Below, piece by piece: positions 18,844 to 28,134 of a DNA stretch of 64,000 nucleotides. The position numbers were made by a program, and so were the translations under genes. Under the pieces are notes generated by a model that worked only from the letters and a program-made list of their open reading frames with translations, made no database searches and was not told where the DNA came from. The number at the start of each line of letters is the position of its first letter. Positions within the stretch are counted from its first letter, which is position 1. Source of the DNA: Pseudoduganella ginsengisoli (GTDB lineage: Bacteria > Pseudomonadota > Gammaproteobacteria > Burkholderiales > Burkholderiaceae_D); contig NZ_WNLA01000003.1 of NCBI RefSeq assembly GCF_009720865.1, forward strand, positions 1-64,000, in the 5' to 3' direction.

Positions 18844-20634
18844 TTAAAAACGCACAAAACGGTCAGCCTCCGCGTCCACTTCCCCCCCTCTGGATTGTTG
18901 GCCTTTGACGACCTTGGCCCGCTGTGGCCGACGGCCGGAAGACACTTGTCGTTGCGCACTGCCACCCACACGGAAGAACGACACCGCTTGCTGCAATTGC
19001 TCGGCTTGCCCGCTCATTTCTTCAGCGGTCGCCGCCAGCTCTTCCGAACTGGATGCGTTTTGCTGCGTGGTCTGGCTAAGCTGGCTAATGGCGGAATTAA
19101 TTTGCGCCACACCGGATGATTGCTCTTGCGACGCGGCCGTGATTTCCTGCACGAGGTCCGACGTGCGTTTAATGGACGGCACCATTTCATCGAGCAGCTT
19201 GCCTGCCTTTTGCGCCAGCTCCACGCTGGACGATGCCACTTCTGAAATTTCCTGCGCCGCCACCTGCGAGCGTTCCGCCAGCTTGCGCACTTCGGCCGCT
19301 ACCACGGCAAAACCCTTGCCATGTTCACCAGCGCGCGCCGCTTCAATGGCGGCATTGAGCGCCAGTAAGTTGGTTTGATACGCGATATCGTCAATGATGC
19401 CGATCTTCTTCGCGATCTGCGTCATGGCTTCCACCGTGGATCTCACTGCCGAGCCGCCTTCGGCCGCTTCCGTGGCAGCCTTGCCCGCCATGGAATCCGT
19501 CACCTTCGCGTTTTCCGTATTTTGTGAAATCGATGCCGTCATTTCTTCCACCGACGCACTGGTTTCTTCGACACCGGCCGCCTGCTCCGACGCAGCCTGC
19601 GACAGCGATTGCGCCGTGGCGCTGACTTCCTCCGACGCGTTGGCCAGCGATACGGCGCCGCTGGCCACTTCCGTCAAGACCGACGCCAGCTTGTCCACCA
19701 TGGTTTTCATGGCAAACAGCAGGCTGGACTGATCGCCAGGACGCAATTGCACCTCCACCGTCAAATCGCCCTGCGCCACGTCGCTGACGATCTTTGCCGC
19801 ATAGGCTGGCTCGCCACCGATCTGCGCCAGCAACTTGTCCACCATTTGACGCATCGAATACAGCAGGCTGCCCTGGTCTCCTGGCCGCAATTGCACATCC
19901 ACCGCAAAGTTACCCTGCGCCACCTGGTGGACGACATTGGCGGCATAATCGGGCTCACCGCCCAGTTGTGCCAGCAATTTGCGGGTGATCAGCCATGCCG
20001 TGACCACACCGGCCGCCAGCGCCAGCAAGGCCAGCACCACTGCCTGGGTACGGGCGCTTTCGTACGCCTTGCGGGCATCGTCCGCGGCCGCCAGGTTCAG
20101 CTTGTTTTCAAAATCAACCAATTCCCGCAATGCGTTTTGCAACTGCCGCTGCGGGGGGCGCACTTCTTTCATCAGCATCGCCGTTGCTTCATCGTTCTTG
20201 TTGGCCAGCCCCAGCGCTGCAACCTTGTCCAGCATTGGCGTGACGACGCCGTCGAGCGATTTGATCTTGGCCAGCATGGCTTTTTCTTCCGCTGACGTAT
20301 CGGCCTGCGTTTCGAACATCTTGCTCAGCTTCGCCTCGGCCTCGGCAAACTTTTGCGTTCCTTTTTTTAAGCGTTCGTTTTCCGGCTGCATATCCGCCAG
20401 CTCCGTCAGCAGTACGACGTTGCGCACTGCAATGGCTTTGTCTTGCGTCATCAGCAGCATGTCCGACGCCAGCCCAGCTTCAACATTATTGACCAGCGCA
20501 ATGTTGTCCAGCCGGGTCTGGATTGTCGCCATGCTGCGGACGCCCAGCAGCGCCACCAGCACCAGCAAGATCAGGACGACACCAAAGCCCATCGCCAGAC
20601 GGGTGCCTACTTTCATTTTGCTGAAGTCCATCAT
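18844..20634 (-). CDS. Methyl-accepting chemotaxis protein 2 (two HAMP-like modules)
   Basis: A 596-residue paralogue of its two neighbours. It starts [18 protein letters not shown] with a transmembrane segment at about 14-33, a periplasmic four-helix-bundle-type domain, a second membrane segment near 198-216, modules at 223-270 and 271-318, and the signalling domain with the same hairpin tip. The C-terminus is [12 protein letters not shown]. The sensor domain differs from that of receptor 1 while the signalling half is almost identical, which points to recombination or selection keeping the cytoplasmic parts alike. A GGGGAG site lies before the first of two ATG codons. Confidence 0.92.
   Translation of the reverse strand: MMDFSKMKVGTRLAMGFGVVLILLVLVALLGVRSMATIQTRLDNIALVNNVEAGLASDMLLMTQDKAIAVRNVVLLTELADMQPENERLKKGTQKFAEAEAKLSKMFETQADTSAEEKAMLAKIKSLDGVVTPMLDKVAALGLANKNDEATAMLMKEVRPPQRQLQNALRELVDFENKLNLAAADDARKAYESARTQAVVLALLALAAGVVTAWLITRKLLAQLGGEPDYAANVVHQVAQGNFAVDVQLRPGDQGSLLYSMRQMVDKLLAQIGGEPAYAAKIVSDVAQGDLTVEVQLRPGDQSSLLFAMKTMVDKLASVLTEVASGAVSLANASEEVSATAQSLSQAASEQAAGVEETSASVEEMTASISQNTENAKVTDSMAGKAATEAAEGGSAVRSTVEAMTQIAKKIGIIDDIAYQTNLLALNAAIEAARAGEHGKGFAVVAAEVRKLAERSQVAAQEISEVASSSVELAQKAGKLLDEMVPSIKRTSDLVQEITAASQEQSSGVAQINSAISQLSQTTQQNASSSEELAATAEEMSGQAEQLQQAVSFFRVGGSAQRQVSSGRRPQRAKVVKGQQSRGGEVDAEADRFVRF
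19681..19968 (-). repeat. Two tandem 144-bp HAMP-module repeats in receptor 2
   Basis: Two in-phase 144-bp units encode residues 223-318, in the same place and phase as in the neighbouring receptors. Confidence 0.8.
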
Positions 20635-20653
20635 GCACTCCCCACAACCCGGC

Positions 20654-22711
20654 TTAAAACTTCACAAAATTGGATTCAGTGCCATCCGCTTCGCTGTCGC
20701 TGATTCGCAGCGCCGACATAGGCCGTATATGGCGCGCCGGCGCAGCACCCGCCTTGCGCTGCGGCTCGCGGCGCTGGATATTGCCGGCCACGCGGAAGAA
20801 CGACACAGCCTGCTGCAACTGTTCTGCCTGGCCACTCATCTCTTCCGCCGTGGCAGCCAGCTCTTCCGAACTGGATGCATTTTGTTGCGTGGTCTGGCTC
20901 AACTGGCTGATGGCGGAATTGATTTGCGCCACGCCGGCAGACTGTTCTTCCGACGCGGCCGTGATTTCCTGCACCAGGTCCGACGTGCGCTTAATCGACG
21001 GCACCATTTCATCGAGCAGCTTGCCGGCTTTTTGCGCCAAGTCAACGCTGCTGCCCGCCACTTCGGAAATTTCCTGTGCCGCCACCTGGCTGCGCTCGGC
21101 CAGCTTGCGCACTTCCGCCGCCACCACGGCAAAGCCTTTCCCATGTTCGCCGGCCCGCGCCGCCTCAATGGCCGCGTTCAGCGCCAGCAAATTGGTTTGA
21201 TAAGCGATGTCATCGATGATGGAAATCTTCTTCGCAATTTGCGTCATGGCTTCCACCGTGGACCTCACGGCGGAACCACCCTCCGCCGCTTCGCTGGACG
21301 CCTTGCCCGCCATGGAATCCGTAACTTTTGCGTTTTCCGTATTTTGTGCAATCGATGCCGTCATTTCTTCGATCGATGCACTGGTTTCTTCCACGCCAGC
21401 CGCCTGCTCCGATGCGGCTTGCGACAGCGATTGCGCCGTGGCGGAAATTTCCTCGGACGCGTTGGCCAGCGACACGGCGCCGGTACTGACTTCACCCAGC
21501 ACGGACGCCAGCTTGTCCACCATGTTTTTCATCGCGTACAGCAGGCTGAGCTGGTCACCCGGACGCAGCTGTACTTGCACCGTCAAGTCGCCCTTCGCCA
21601 CTTCACTGACGATGCGCGTCGCATAGGCAGGTTCGCCGCCAATTTGCTCCAGCAATTTATCGACCATGTGCTTCATCGAATACAGCAGCGACGACTGGTC
21701 ACCGGGACGCAGTTTTACGTCCACCGCAAAATTGCCTTGCGCTACCTGATGCACGACGCCGGCCGCGTAGGACGGCTCGCCGCCGATTTGCGCCAGCAAC
21801 TGGTCCACCATCTGCTTCATCGAATACAGCAAGCTGCTCTTGTCGCCATCGCGCAGCCGCACGTCGATGTCGTAATTTCCTTTCGCGACTTCCTGCACGA
21901 TACCCGCCGCATATTTCGGCTCGCCGCCGATTTGCGCCAGCAAGTTGTCGACCATGGTTTTCATCGAATACAGCAAGCTGCTTTGATCGCCTTCGCGTAA
22001 TTTCACGTCCACCGCGTAATTGCCGTGTGCGACTTCTTCCACGATTTTTGCCGCATAAGCCGGTTCACCGCCTAATTGGCGCATCAGCGAACGGATGATG
22101 TACATGCCGATACCGATCACCAGCAGCAGGGTCACGAGACCGATCACGATCGCTTGCATGATGGCGCTGGATTTCGCGGCCGCGGCGTCCTCTGCGGATT
22201 TTTTCCCGTTGTCCGCGTTGTATTGGCGGTGCGCCTCGAACGCATCCCACACTTTGGCCAGCAGCGCCTGGTTCTGCAAGATCAGGTCGCGCGCCTCGTT
22301 GACTTTGCCGGAGCGGGCCAGCGCCATGGCACGGGCGCGCACGCCTTCATAATCATCAAAACCGGCCTTGTCCGCCGCCAGCAACGCCTTATCCTTGTCG
22401 TCTGACACCATGGTGCGCCCATATTCCGTCAAGGCCGCCTCCACGCTTCGCGCATTGTTGCTCATCTTGCCTTCCCATTCCGTGATTTTCGCGGGGTCGG
22501 TCAGCAAAATGTATTGCCACAACTGGGTGCGCAGTAGCGCCAGCGATGCAAATCCCTTGTCCAGCAACAAGATGCTGGGCACGACATTGACGTTGGTGTA
22601 ATTGGTGGTGGTGTAGACCTTTTCGGTCTGGTACAGGCCGACACCGGCTAAGGTGCACAAACCCAGTATGACGGCGGCAATGAGGATGGAAAGACGCTGG
22701 ACGACAGTCAT
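20654..22711 (-). CDS. Methyl-accepting chemotaxis protein 3 (four HAMP-like modules)
   Basis: A 685-residue receptor. Start at 22711 chosen because AAGGAG lies 7 nt upstream. Membrane segments at about 7-26 and 183-205 frame a periplasmic domain that contains MSNNARSV and Tyr/Trp-rich helices. Four tandem 48-residue HAMP-like modules occupy 212-259, 260-307, 308-355 and 356-403, twice as many as in receptors 1 and 2. The signalling domain is near-identical to theirs, and the C-terminus is [15 protein letters not shown]. The extra modules should lengthen the stalk between membrane and signalling tip by roughly two HAMP units, if each folds as HAMP. Confidence 0.92.
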   Translation of the reverse strand: MTVVQRLSILIAAVILGLCTLAGVGLYQTEKVYTTTNYTNVNVVPSILLLDKGFASLALLRTQLWQYILLTDPAKITEWEGKMSNNARSVEAALTEYGRTMVSDDKDKALLAADKAGFDDYEGVRARAMALARSGKVNEARDLILQNQALLAKVWDAFEAHRQYNADNGKKSAEDAAAAKSSAIMQAIVIGLVTLLLVIGIGMYIIRSLMRQLGGEPAYAAKIVEEVAHGNYAVDVKLREGDQSSLLYSMKTMVDNLLAQIGGEPKYAAGIVQEVAKGNYDIDVRLRDGDKSSLLYSMKQMVDQLLAQIGGEPSYAAGVVHQVAQGNFAVDVKLRPGDQSSLLYSMKHMVDKLLEQIGGEPAYATRIVSEVAKGDLTVQVQLRPGDQLSLLYAMKNMVDKLASVLGEVSTGAVSLANASEEISATAQSLSQAASEQAAGVEETSASIEEMTASIAQNTENAKVTDSMAGKASSEAAEGGSAVRSTVEAMTQIAKKISIIDDIAYQTNLLALNAAIEAARAGEHGKGFAVVAAEVRKLAERSQVAAQEISEVAGSSVDLAQKAGKLLDEMVPSIKRTSDLVQEITAASEEQSAGVAQINSAISQLSQTTQQNASSSEELAATAEEMSGQAEQLQQAVSFFRVAGNIQRREPQRKAGAAPARHIRPMSALRISDSEADGTESNFVKF
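21503..22078 (-). repeat. Four tandem 144-bp HAMP-module repeats in receptor 3
   Basis: Residues 212-403 are encoded by four exact-length 144-bp units with a strict 48-residue period, each with GGEP, a central [GS]N/GD and a closing M[KR]xMVD block. Confidence 0.85.
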
Positions 22712-22796
22712 GGCAACAACTCCTTGTTCTCGCAAGACAACGGAATACCGCTCCCCCGAGGCCGGGGGCTATACGGGAAAGATGTTGCCGCTAGGT

Positions 22797-23333
22797 TTAG
22801 GTTTCCGCGCCGGCCAGGTTCGAGACGCCGGCCATGGCTTCAAGTTCGGAAACGGACAACACCTGGTCGGTATTGAGCAGGATGACGAACTTGCCGTTCA
22901 CCTTGCCCATGCCCGAGATAAATTCGCTACGGATACGCGCGCCGAATTGGGGCGCTTTTTCAATTTCTGTCGGTGCAATGTCGATGACGGCATTGACGGC
23001 ATCCACCATCACGCCCACCACTTGCTGCTCGCCATCTGCATCGATCTCGACAATGACGATGGCCGTACGTTTGCCGATCTGCGTGGCGGGACGGCCAAAA
23101 CGGGCGGCCAGGTCCATCACCGGCACCACGGCGCCGCGTAAGTTGATCACGCCGCGCACGCACTCCGGCATCAGCGGCACCGTCGTCAAGCCCGAGTACT
23201 CGATGATTTCCTTGATGGCGAGGATGCCGATGGCGAACACTTCGCCGCCCAGCATGAAAGTGAGGAATTGCTGGCTGTCTTCCGCTGCGGTTGCCGTCAC
23301 GGCATTGCGGTTCACGTGTGCTACTGCGGTCAT
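22797..23333 (-). CDS. cheW: Chemotaxis coupling protein CheW
   Basis: A 178-residue CheW with the family segments FLTFMLGGEVFAIGILAIKEIIEY, GVINLRGAVVPVMDLAARFG and VGVMVDAVNAVIDI in the usual order, joining CheA to receptors on the inner face of the membrane. The start at 23333 follows an AGGAG site and is preferred to an upstream in-frame codon. It lies between cheA and the three receptor genes. The protein has a 20-residue N-terminal extension before the CheW domain, rich in Ala, Thr and Asn. Confidence 0.95.
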   Translation of the reverse strand: MTAVAHVNRNAVTATAAEDSQQFLTFMLGGEVFAIGILAIKEIIEYSGLTTVPLMPECVRGVINLRGAVVPVMDLAARFGRPATQIGKRTAIVIVEIDADGEQQVVGVMVDAVNAVIDIAPTEIEKAPQFGARIRSEFISGMGKVNGKFVILLNTDQVLSVSELEAMAGVSNLAGAET

Positions 23334-23364
23334 ATTCGATCTCCTGATGACGGGGCCGGGCGTT

Positions 23365-25554
23365 TTAAGCGGCCAATTGCGGCACTTCGGCCGTGTTGCC
23401 GGAACCTTGGCCGACAATTGCCGGCACATCCAGGATCAGCGCCACTTCGCCGTTACCGAGTATGGTGGAACCACTAATGCAGCGCAGCTGGCTGAACATG
23501 CGTCCCAGCGGCTTGATCACGGTCTGGAATTCGCCTTGCAGGCTGTCGACCACGAGGCCGACACGCTGCCCCGCATGCTTGACCACGACGATGCTTTCGC
23601 GCCGTGGCGGTGGCGTATCCACGCCAAACAAATCGCGCAGCCGGATGAACGGCAGCACTTGTCCCCGCAAGTTGGTGTAATCGTGGCCCGCTTCGGAGGC
23701 GAATTCAATGCACTCGTCGATCATGTCGAGCGGCACCACAAAGGTGGAATCGCCCAGGCCCACCAGGAAGCCGTCAATGATGGCCAGGGTCAGCGGCAGG
23801 CGCACGGTGACGGTGGTGCCGAGTCCCGGCGCACTGTCGACCGACACCGTGCCGCGCAAGGCCGTGATGTTTTTCTTTACCACATCCATGCCGACGCCGC
23901 GGCCGGACAGGTTCGTGATTTTTTCCGCCGTGGAGAAGCCCGGCTCGAAAATCAGGCCATAAATTTCCGTGTCCGTCATCTTGCGGTCCGGCTCCACCAG
24001 CCCGCGCTCCACGGCCTTGGCAAAGATGCGGTCGCGGTTCAAGCCGCCGCCGTCATCGGACACTTCAATGACGATGCTGCCGGAATCGTGGAACGCGTTC
24101 AGGCGCACGGTGCCGCGCAGCGGCTTGCCCCGTTCGGCGCGCACTTCCGCCGGTTCGATGCCGTGGTCGATGGCGTTGCGCACCAGGTGCGTCAATGGAT
24201 CGCCGATTTTTTCCACCACGGTTTTATCCAGTTCCGTATCTTCGCCGCTGACGGCCAGGCCGATATCCTTGCCAATTTCCCGCGCCACATCATGCACGAC
24301 GCGCTGGAAGCGGTTGAAGGTGGCGCCGATTTTCACCATGCGCAGCTGCAGCGCGGAATCACGTACCTGCTCGACCAGGTCGGACAGCATGGACGTGCAT
24401 TCCAGCAGTTCGCTGTTGCGCACCTGGCGCGCAATCAAGTTGGCCGACGCGCCGACAATGATCAGCTCGCCCACCAGGTTGATCAGCAAGTCCAGCTTGT
24501 CGGCATCGACGCGGATCGAACGGCTCTCCGCCGGCTTGGCGGTTTCCACCGATTGTTTTTGCTTGGTCAGCGCCGCCTCGACAATGGCAGGCTCGGTAGC
24601 GCCCTGTCCCACCAGCACGGCGCCCAGCGGCGGCGTGGCGGCCGGCGTATGGCCGGCTTGCGCCTGCGCGTTCAGTGCATTGTCGAGTTCGCGCTCGGTG
24701 ATGACGCCGCAGCGCACCAGCATTTCGCCCAGCATGGCTTTTTGTTCCGGCAATTCCCGGATCAGGCGCACGTATTCTTCCACACGGCTGCGCGGAGGCA
24801 AGATGCGCAACGTGCAATTGTCAGCGACAAATTCAAACACGCCTTCAATTGCAACTTTGTCCGCATCGGTTTCCAGCGCGATTTCAAAGCCGAGATAGCA
24901 CGTTTCCGGGTCCATCTTGTCGGCTGTGGGGAGGGCATCGGTCAGCGTCACGATGCCGACAATACGGCCGATCTGTCCCAGGTAGCGGATAAATGACAGC
25001 GGGTCCATGCCATCGCGCAGCACGTCCGGGCCGAAGCGCAGCGACAAGTGCCATGCATCGCTGGAACCGCCGCCCGGTTCACCAATGCGTTCCACGCCCG
25101 GATGGTCCGGTTCCGCCACCAGCGCACTGGCCGCCGCCGGTGCGGCGCCATGGCCGTCATCGGCCGCCCCCATGTGCGCTTTCAATTGCGTAATCAGCGG
25201 AGCGCCTGCCGCCTGCATGTCCGGGTCAGGTTCCGTCTGCCCTGCATCCACCGCGTTGATCAGCGCCGACAAATGGTCGCAGCACGACAGCAGCAGCACC
25301 ACCAGTTCATCCGTCATCGCCAGCTTGCCGTCGCGCACATCGTCCAGCAAGCTTTCCACCACGTGGGTGAACGCGACGATATGGTCCAGGCCGAACAGCC
25401 CGGCCGAGCCTTTGATGGTGTGGGCGGCGCGGAAAATCGCATGGACGGATTCATGGCCGCCCGCCTGTTCGGCATTGAGCAGCGCGTTCTCCATGTCTTC
25501 CAGCAATTCGCGGCTTTCCAGGATAAACGTCTGTAGCGCTTGGTCCAGATCCAT
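23365..25554 (-). CDS. cheA: Chemotaxis histidine kinase CheA
   Basis: A 729-residue CheA. The HPt domain has the phosphorylated His45 in RAAHTIKGSAG. Residues 165-255 form a second module of P2-like type. Residues about 270-336 contain two MshEN-like half repeats (LGEMLVRCGVITERELDNAL and LGAVLVGQGATEPAIVEAAL). Then come the dimerisation helices, the kinase domain with HLVRNAIDHGIE, DDGGGLNRD, GRGVGMD and GLGTTV, and a C-terminal CheW-like domain. It phosphorylates CheY. The ligand of the MshEN-like part is unknown. The ORF is followed by cheW with 31 nt between. Confidence 0.96.
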   Translation of the reverse strand: MDLDQALQTFILESRELLEDMENALLNAEQAGGHESVHAIFRAAHTIKGSAGLFGLDHIVAFTHVVESLLDDVRDGKLAMTDELVVLLLSCCDHLSALINAVDAGQTEPDPDMQAAGAPLITQLKAHMGAADDGHGAAPAAASALVAEPDHPGVERIGEPGGGSSDAWHLSLRFGPDVLRDGMDPLSFIRYLGQIGRIVGIVTLTDALPTADKMDPETCYLGFEIALETDADKVAIEGVFEFVADNCTLRILPPRSRVEEYVRLIRELPEQKAMLGEMLVRCGVITERELDNALNAQAQAGHTPAATPPLGAVLVGQGATEPAIVEAALTKQKQSVETAKPAESRSIRVDADKLDLLINLVGELIIVGASANLIARQVRNSELLECTSMLSDLVEQVRDSALQLRMVKIGATFNRFQRVVHDVAREIGKDIGLAVSGEDTELDKTVVEKIGDPLTHLVRNAIDHGIEPAEVRAERGKPLRGTVRLNAFHDSGSIVIEVSDDGGGLNRDRIFAKAVERGLVEPDRKMTDTEIYGLIFEPGFSTAEKITNLSGRGVGMDVVKKNITALRGTVSVDSAPGLGTTVTVRLPLTLAIIDGFLVGLGDSTFVVPLDMIDECIEFASEAGHDYTNLRGQVLPFIRLRDLFGVDTPPPRRESIVVVKHAGQRVGLVVDSLQGEFQTVIKPLGRMFSQLRCISGSTILGNGEVALILDVPAIVGQGSGNTAEVPQLAA

Positions 25555-25569
25555 AGTCCTTGCTCCAGT

Positions 25570-25869
25570 TTAAGCAGCCCGTGGGCCGATCACCAGGGCG
25601 TCGCCAAACCACGCGCCCAGATCCAGCAATTCAAACACTTCCAGCACGGCCGGGCTGTGGCCGACCAGCCGCAATTCACGGTTTTCCGCGCGGGCCGTCT
25701 GTTTGGCCAGCATCAGCACTTGCAGGCCCGCACTGTCGACTTCCGTCACGCCCGCCAGGTCCACTTCCAGCACGCTTGAGCGCGACAGTTCACCCTGCAG
25801 CAGCGTTTTCAAATCCGCCGCGCGATAAATATTGAGTTCGCCGTCAATGGCGACGCGTCCGGTACTCAT
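25570..25869 (-). CDS. STAS-domain protein (anti-sigma antagonist-like)
   Basis: A 99-residue single STAS domain, starting MSTGRVAIDGELNIYRAADL and carrying the DSAGLQVLMLAKQTA segment in which Ser of DSAG is the phosphorylated residue of SpoIIAA-like proteins. Its start overlaps the cheY stop by the sequence ATGA, so the two are translationally coupled. Position between cheY and cheA is known in several Betaproteobacteria and Gammaproteobacteria, where STAS proteins of the CheD-less che clusters occur; its function in the pathway is not settled. Confidence 0.85.
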   Translation of the reverse strand: MSTGRVAIDGELNIYRAADLKTLLQGELSRSSVLEVDLAGVTEVDSAGLQVLMLAKQTARAENRELRLVGHSPAVLEVFELLDLGAWFGDALVIGPRAA

Positions 25870-26234
25870 GGCAGCACCAATTTTTGTACGGCGCCCAGCA
25901 GCACTTCGGGCTTGAACGGTTTCACCACCCACGCTTTGGCGCCGGCAGCCTGGCCTTCTTTCTTCTTGGCTTCCTGCGACTCCGTGGTCAGCATGATCAC
26001 GGGCGTGAATTTATACAGTGGCAGCTGTTTGATTTCCTTGACGAACGTGATGCCGTCCATGTTCGGCATGTTGACGTCGCAAACGACCAGGTTGATTTTC
26101 TGGCCCTTGAGTTTGGACAGCGCATCCATGCCGTCCATTGCTTCCACCACGTCGTAACCAGCACCTTTGAGCGCGATGCCGACCACCTGGCGCAGGGAAG
26201 CAGAATCGTCAATCACCATGATGGTTTTAGCCAT
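25866..26234 (-). CDS. cheY: CheY-like response regulator
   Basis: A 122-residue single receiver domain with Asp10 and Asp11 (VIDDSASLRQ), the phosphorylated Asp53 (VVCDVNMPNMDG), Thr83-Thr84 and Lys105 (VVKPFKPE). It takes phosphate from CheA and signals to the motor or to another output; no output domain is present. Translation couples to the STAS gene through ATGA. Because the operon also holds a receptor with a short cytoplasmic-like architecture, the cognate target need not be the flagellar motor. Confidence 0.93.
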   Translation of the reverse strand: MAKTIMVIDDSASLRQVVGIALKGAGYDVVEAMDGMDALSKLKGQKINLVVCDVNMPNMDGITFVKEIKQLPLYKFTPVIMLTTESQEAKKKEGQAAGAKAWVVKPFKPEVLLGAVQKLVLP

Positions 26235-26243
26235 AGTACATTC

Positions 26244-27383
26244 CTAGAAAAAGGTGACTTCGTCAGAGGCTTTGGCAGTAACCATTTCGCCCCGGTGGAT
26301 GGCATGTTCCTCTGCCATTGCATAGGTTTTTTCCAATTCCGCCAGCAAGATCTGCGGATCCGGTGCCTGCAGGCCCGCTCCCGCTTCGTAATCGCGCCGG
26401 TTTTCTTCCATGACCACCGGCAGCATTTCCATGTTGTGGTGGACATGGCCCAGCATCTGGCTGACGCGGTCCTGGAATTGCAATTGCACCAGTGCTTCAC
26501 CCACCTCGCCTTTGATGGCGACGCTTTCCTGTTTCAACAGTTCAGATGATTGTGCCATGGCGTCCGTCAGGTTGCGGAATTCTCGCAGCACGTTGCCGAT
26601 GGTGCCTTCTGACGATCGCATAGCTTCGTCTTCCGCGGCGCTCGATTCTGTCGCCGCATGGCACGCTGCCACAATGGCAGAGCTGATTTTTCCGACGCGG
26701 TCACTGATGCTGCGGCCGGTTTCCGCCGAGCGGTTCGACAGGTGCCGCACTTCCTGCGCCACCACGGCAAAACCGCGTCCGGCAGGACCGGCGCGCGCCG
26801 CTTCAATGGCGGCATTTAACGCCAGCAAATTGGTCTGCGCGGCAATGCTGGCAACACCTTCGGCCATGTCGCGCAACTCACGGGTAAATTGTTCCAGTTC
26901 ACGGATACGGGCCAGCATTGCATGCTTGGATTCCAGCGCCGCCTTCATGATGGACACCACTTCGCCTAACTGCGCTTCGCTGTGGGAAAACACTTGCGAC
27001 AGAGATGCTTCGCCGGCGCCGGTGGCATTCGATAAATGCAGGGCTGCATCGAGCTTGTCGACAATGCCTGAGAAGCGGCCGGCCAGTTCCGCCACCGCCT
27101 CTTCCATCTGGCTGCGCGACGATTCGATTTGGCGGCACCACACCGGCATTACCGCTTCGCTGAAAGCCTGGCGCTGCTCGAGGTACGCGGGCACGTCGTC
27201 ACGCCCGGCTGGACTCGCGACGCCCAGCTGTAGCCATGCCGCCACACCGACGCCGATAAATGCAAGTGCTCCGAGAATTCCCAGCCAACCTGCACCGGGC
27301 CAGAACAGGGCCATCAGGGCGCCTGCAATTGCGAGGGCAGCCGGGTAAAGGCGGCCACCAGAATTGTCCAGAAGTGAGTTCAA
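26244..27383 (-). CDS. Short methyl-accepting chemotaxis protein with DxxxQ motif
   Basis: A 379-residue receptor with two N-terminal hydrophobic segments (about 14-30 and 33-53) that leave almost no periplasmic loop, a signalling hairpin ([20 protein letters not shown] near 180-199) and a C-terminal part with [11 protein letters not shown], where Asp305 and Gln309 are spaced as in the CheZ phosphatase motif. No HAMP domain is seen. It starts with TTG at 27383 behind a weak site, so the exact start is uncertain. As first gene of the chemotaxis operon it may sense an internal or membrane signal. Confidence 0.83.
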   Translation of the reverse strand: MNSLLDNSGGRLYPAALAIAGALMALFWPGAGWLGILGALAFIGVGVAAWLQLGVASPAGRDDVPAYLEQRQAFSEAVMPVWCRQIESSRSQMEEAVAELAGRFSGIVDKLDAALHLSNATGAGEASLSQVFSHSEAQLGEVVSIMKAALESKHAMLARIRELEQFTRELRDMAEGVASIAAQTNLLALNAAIEAARAGPAGRGFAVVAQEVRHLSNRSAETGRSISDRVGKISSAIVAACHAATESSAAEDEAMRSSEGTIGNVLREFRNLTDAMAQSSELLKQESVAIKGEVGEALVQLQFQDRVSQMLGHVHHNMEMLPVVMEENRRDYEAGAGLQAPDPQILLAELEKTYAMAEEHAIHRGEMVTAKASDEVTFF

Positions 27384-27474
27384 TGGGAATCTTCTTTCGT
27401 AGGGTAAGAACCTTCTGAAGCTGCCAGTTCATTCTACGCAAAAAAGAAATTGGCGGTCTGCAATATCACCCCGC

Positions 27475-27503
27475 GTTATACAAAAAAACCACGGCTTGTT
27501 AAA
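27475..27503 (-). promoter_or_regulatory. Possible promoter of the chemotaxis operon
   Basis: On the minus strand TTTAAC (complement of 27498-27503) and TATAAC (complement of 27475-27480) are 17 nt apart, about 90 nt before the first receptor start. The -10 box is good and the -35 box is weak. No sigma-28 box was recognised. Confidence 0.4.
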
Positions 27504-27614
27504 TCGTAGCGAGTGGGTGCATGGACTAAGCAACAATCAACACTGCCAACTTGCCAACATCAGGCGCTTTTGCTTTAATGGATGCGCAACAAGTTATCAG
27601 TCTATGCACACCGT

Positions 27615-27691
27615 CGGGGTGTAGCTTAGCCCGGTAGAGCGCTACGTTCGGGACGTAGAGGCCGGAGGTTCGAATCCTCTCACCCCGACCA
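27615..27691 (+). tRNA. tRNA-Pro (anticodon CGG)
   Basis: A 77-nt cloverleaf with encoded CCA. The acceptor arms CGGGGTG and CACCCCG pair fully, the anticodon stem CTACG/CGTAG holds the loop TTCGGGA, so the anticodon is CGG and reads CCG. The T-arm is GGAGG TTCGAAT CCTCT. It stands alone between the chemotaxis operon and the degraded cold-shock/infA pair. Confidence 0.97.
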
Positions 27692-27912
27692 CGGAATTCC
27701 CTTCATAACAGCGGCTTATTTTGACCGCCTCATCAATATGTTTATTTTTCATTAGGCGATTACCGTAAACCGCTGTACAGTACCGCATCCATTTCGGTAC
27801 TCTGTCACCGTCCTTTTTCCTTCCTGTTTAGGCCACCGCGCCACTCCTGTCTGATTCTCGACCACTGGCTCTACTTGAGAAGTGGGTTCGTTCGTCTATA
27901 GCAAGGAGCAAC

Positions 27913-28131
27913 TTGATTACACATACAGGAACTATTCATTGGTTCAGCAGATTAAAAGGCATCGGTCAGATCAGGCCGGATGCGGGTGGCTACGATGTCA
28001 TGGCCGATATCGGGGACTTCGTCGAGATGCAGCCGCCTGGGGCCCTGGAGCATAAGCTGGTTGCTTATCAGTTGGACGAATCGGCCATTGGCGGGCGCGC
28101 CACCCGGATTCACGTGGTAAGGCGGTTTTAG
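27913..28131 (+). CDS. Degenerate cold-shock-domain protein
   Basis: A 72-residue frame with the outline of a cold-shock protein: TGTIHWFSRLKGIGQIRPDAGGYDVMADI at the start corresponds to the usual TGTVKWFN..KGFGFI.PD.GG.DVF.H. The RNP-1 motif KGFGFI has become KGIGQI, and the RNP-2 motif VFAHFS has become VMADIG, so the main nucleic-acid-stacking Phe and His residues are gone. It starts at TTG 27913 behind a good AAGGAG site. It ends 3 nt before the broken infA-like gene. It may be a decaying gene or a protein with a changed role. Confidence 0.65.
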   Translation: MITHTGTIHWFSRLKGIGQIRPDAGGYDVMADIGDFVEMQPPGALEHKLVAYQLDESAIGGRATRIHVVRRF

Positions 28132-28134
28132 CCG

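Noticed and set aside
19979-22000. A 673-codon open frame on the plus strand opposite the receptor genes
   Set aside because: It mirrors repeated receptor codons on the other strand and has His/Arg/Gln-rich sequence with no family motif, which is typical of a GC-rich shadow frame.
21503-22078. Tandem repeat as a mobile or satellite element
   Set aside because: The 144-bp units are in phase with the reading frame and encode HAMP-like protein modules, so this is a coding repeat.
22834-24996. A 720-codon plus-strand frame opposite cheW and cheA
   Set aside because: It spans two convincing minus-strand genes and their gap; no domain is present.
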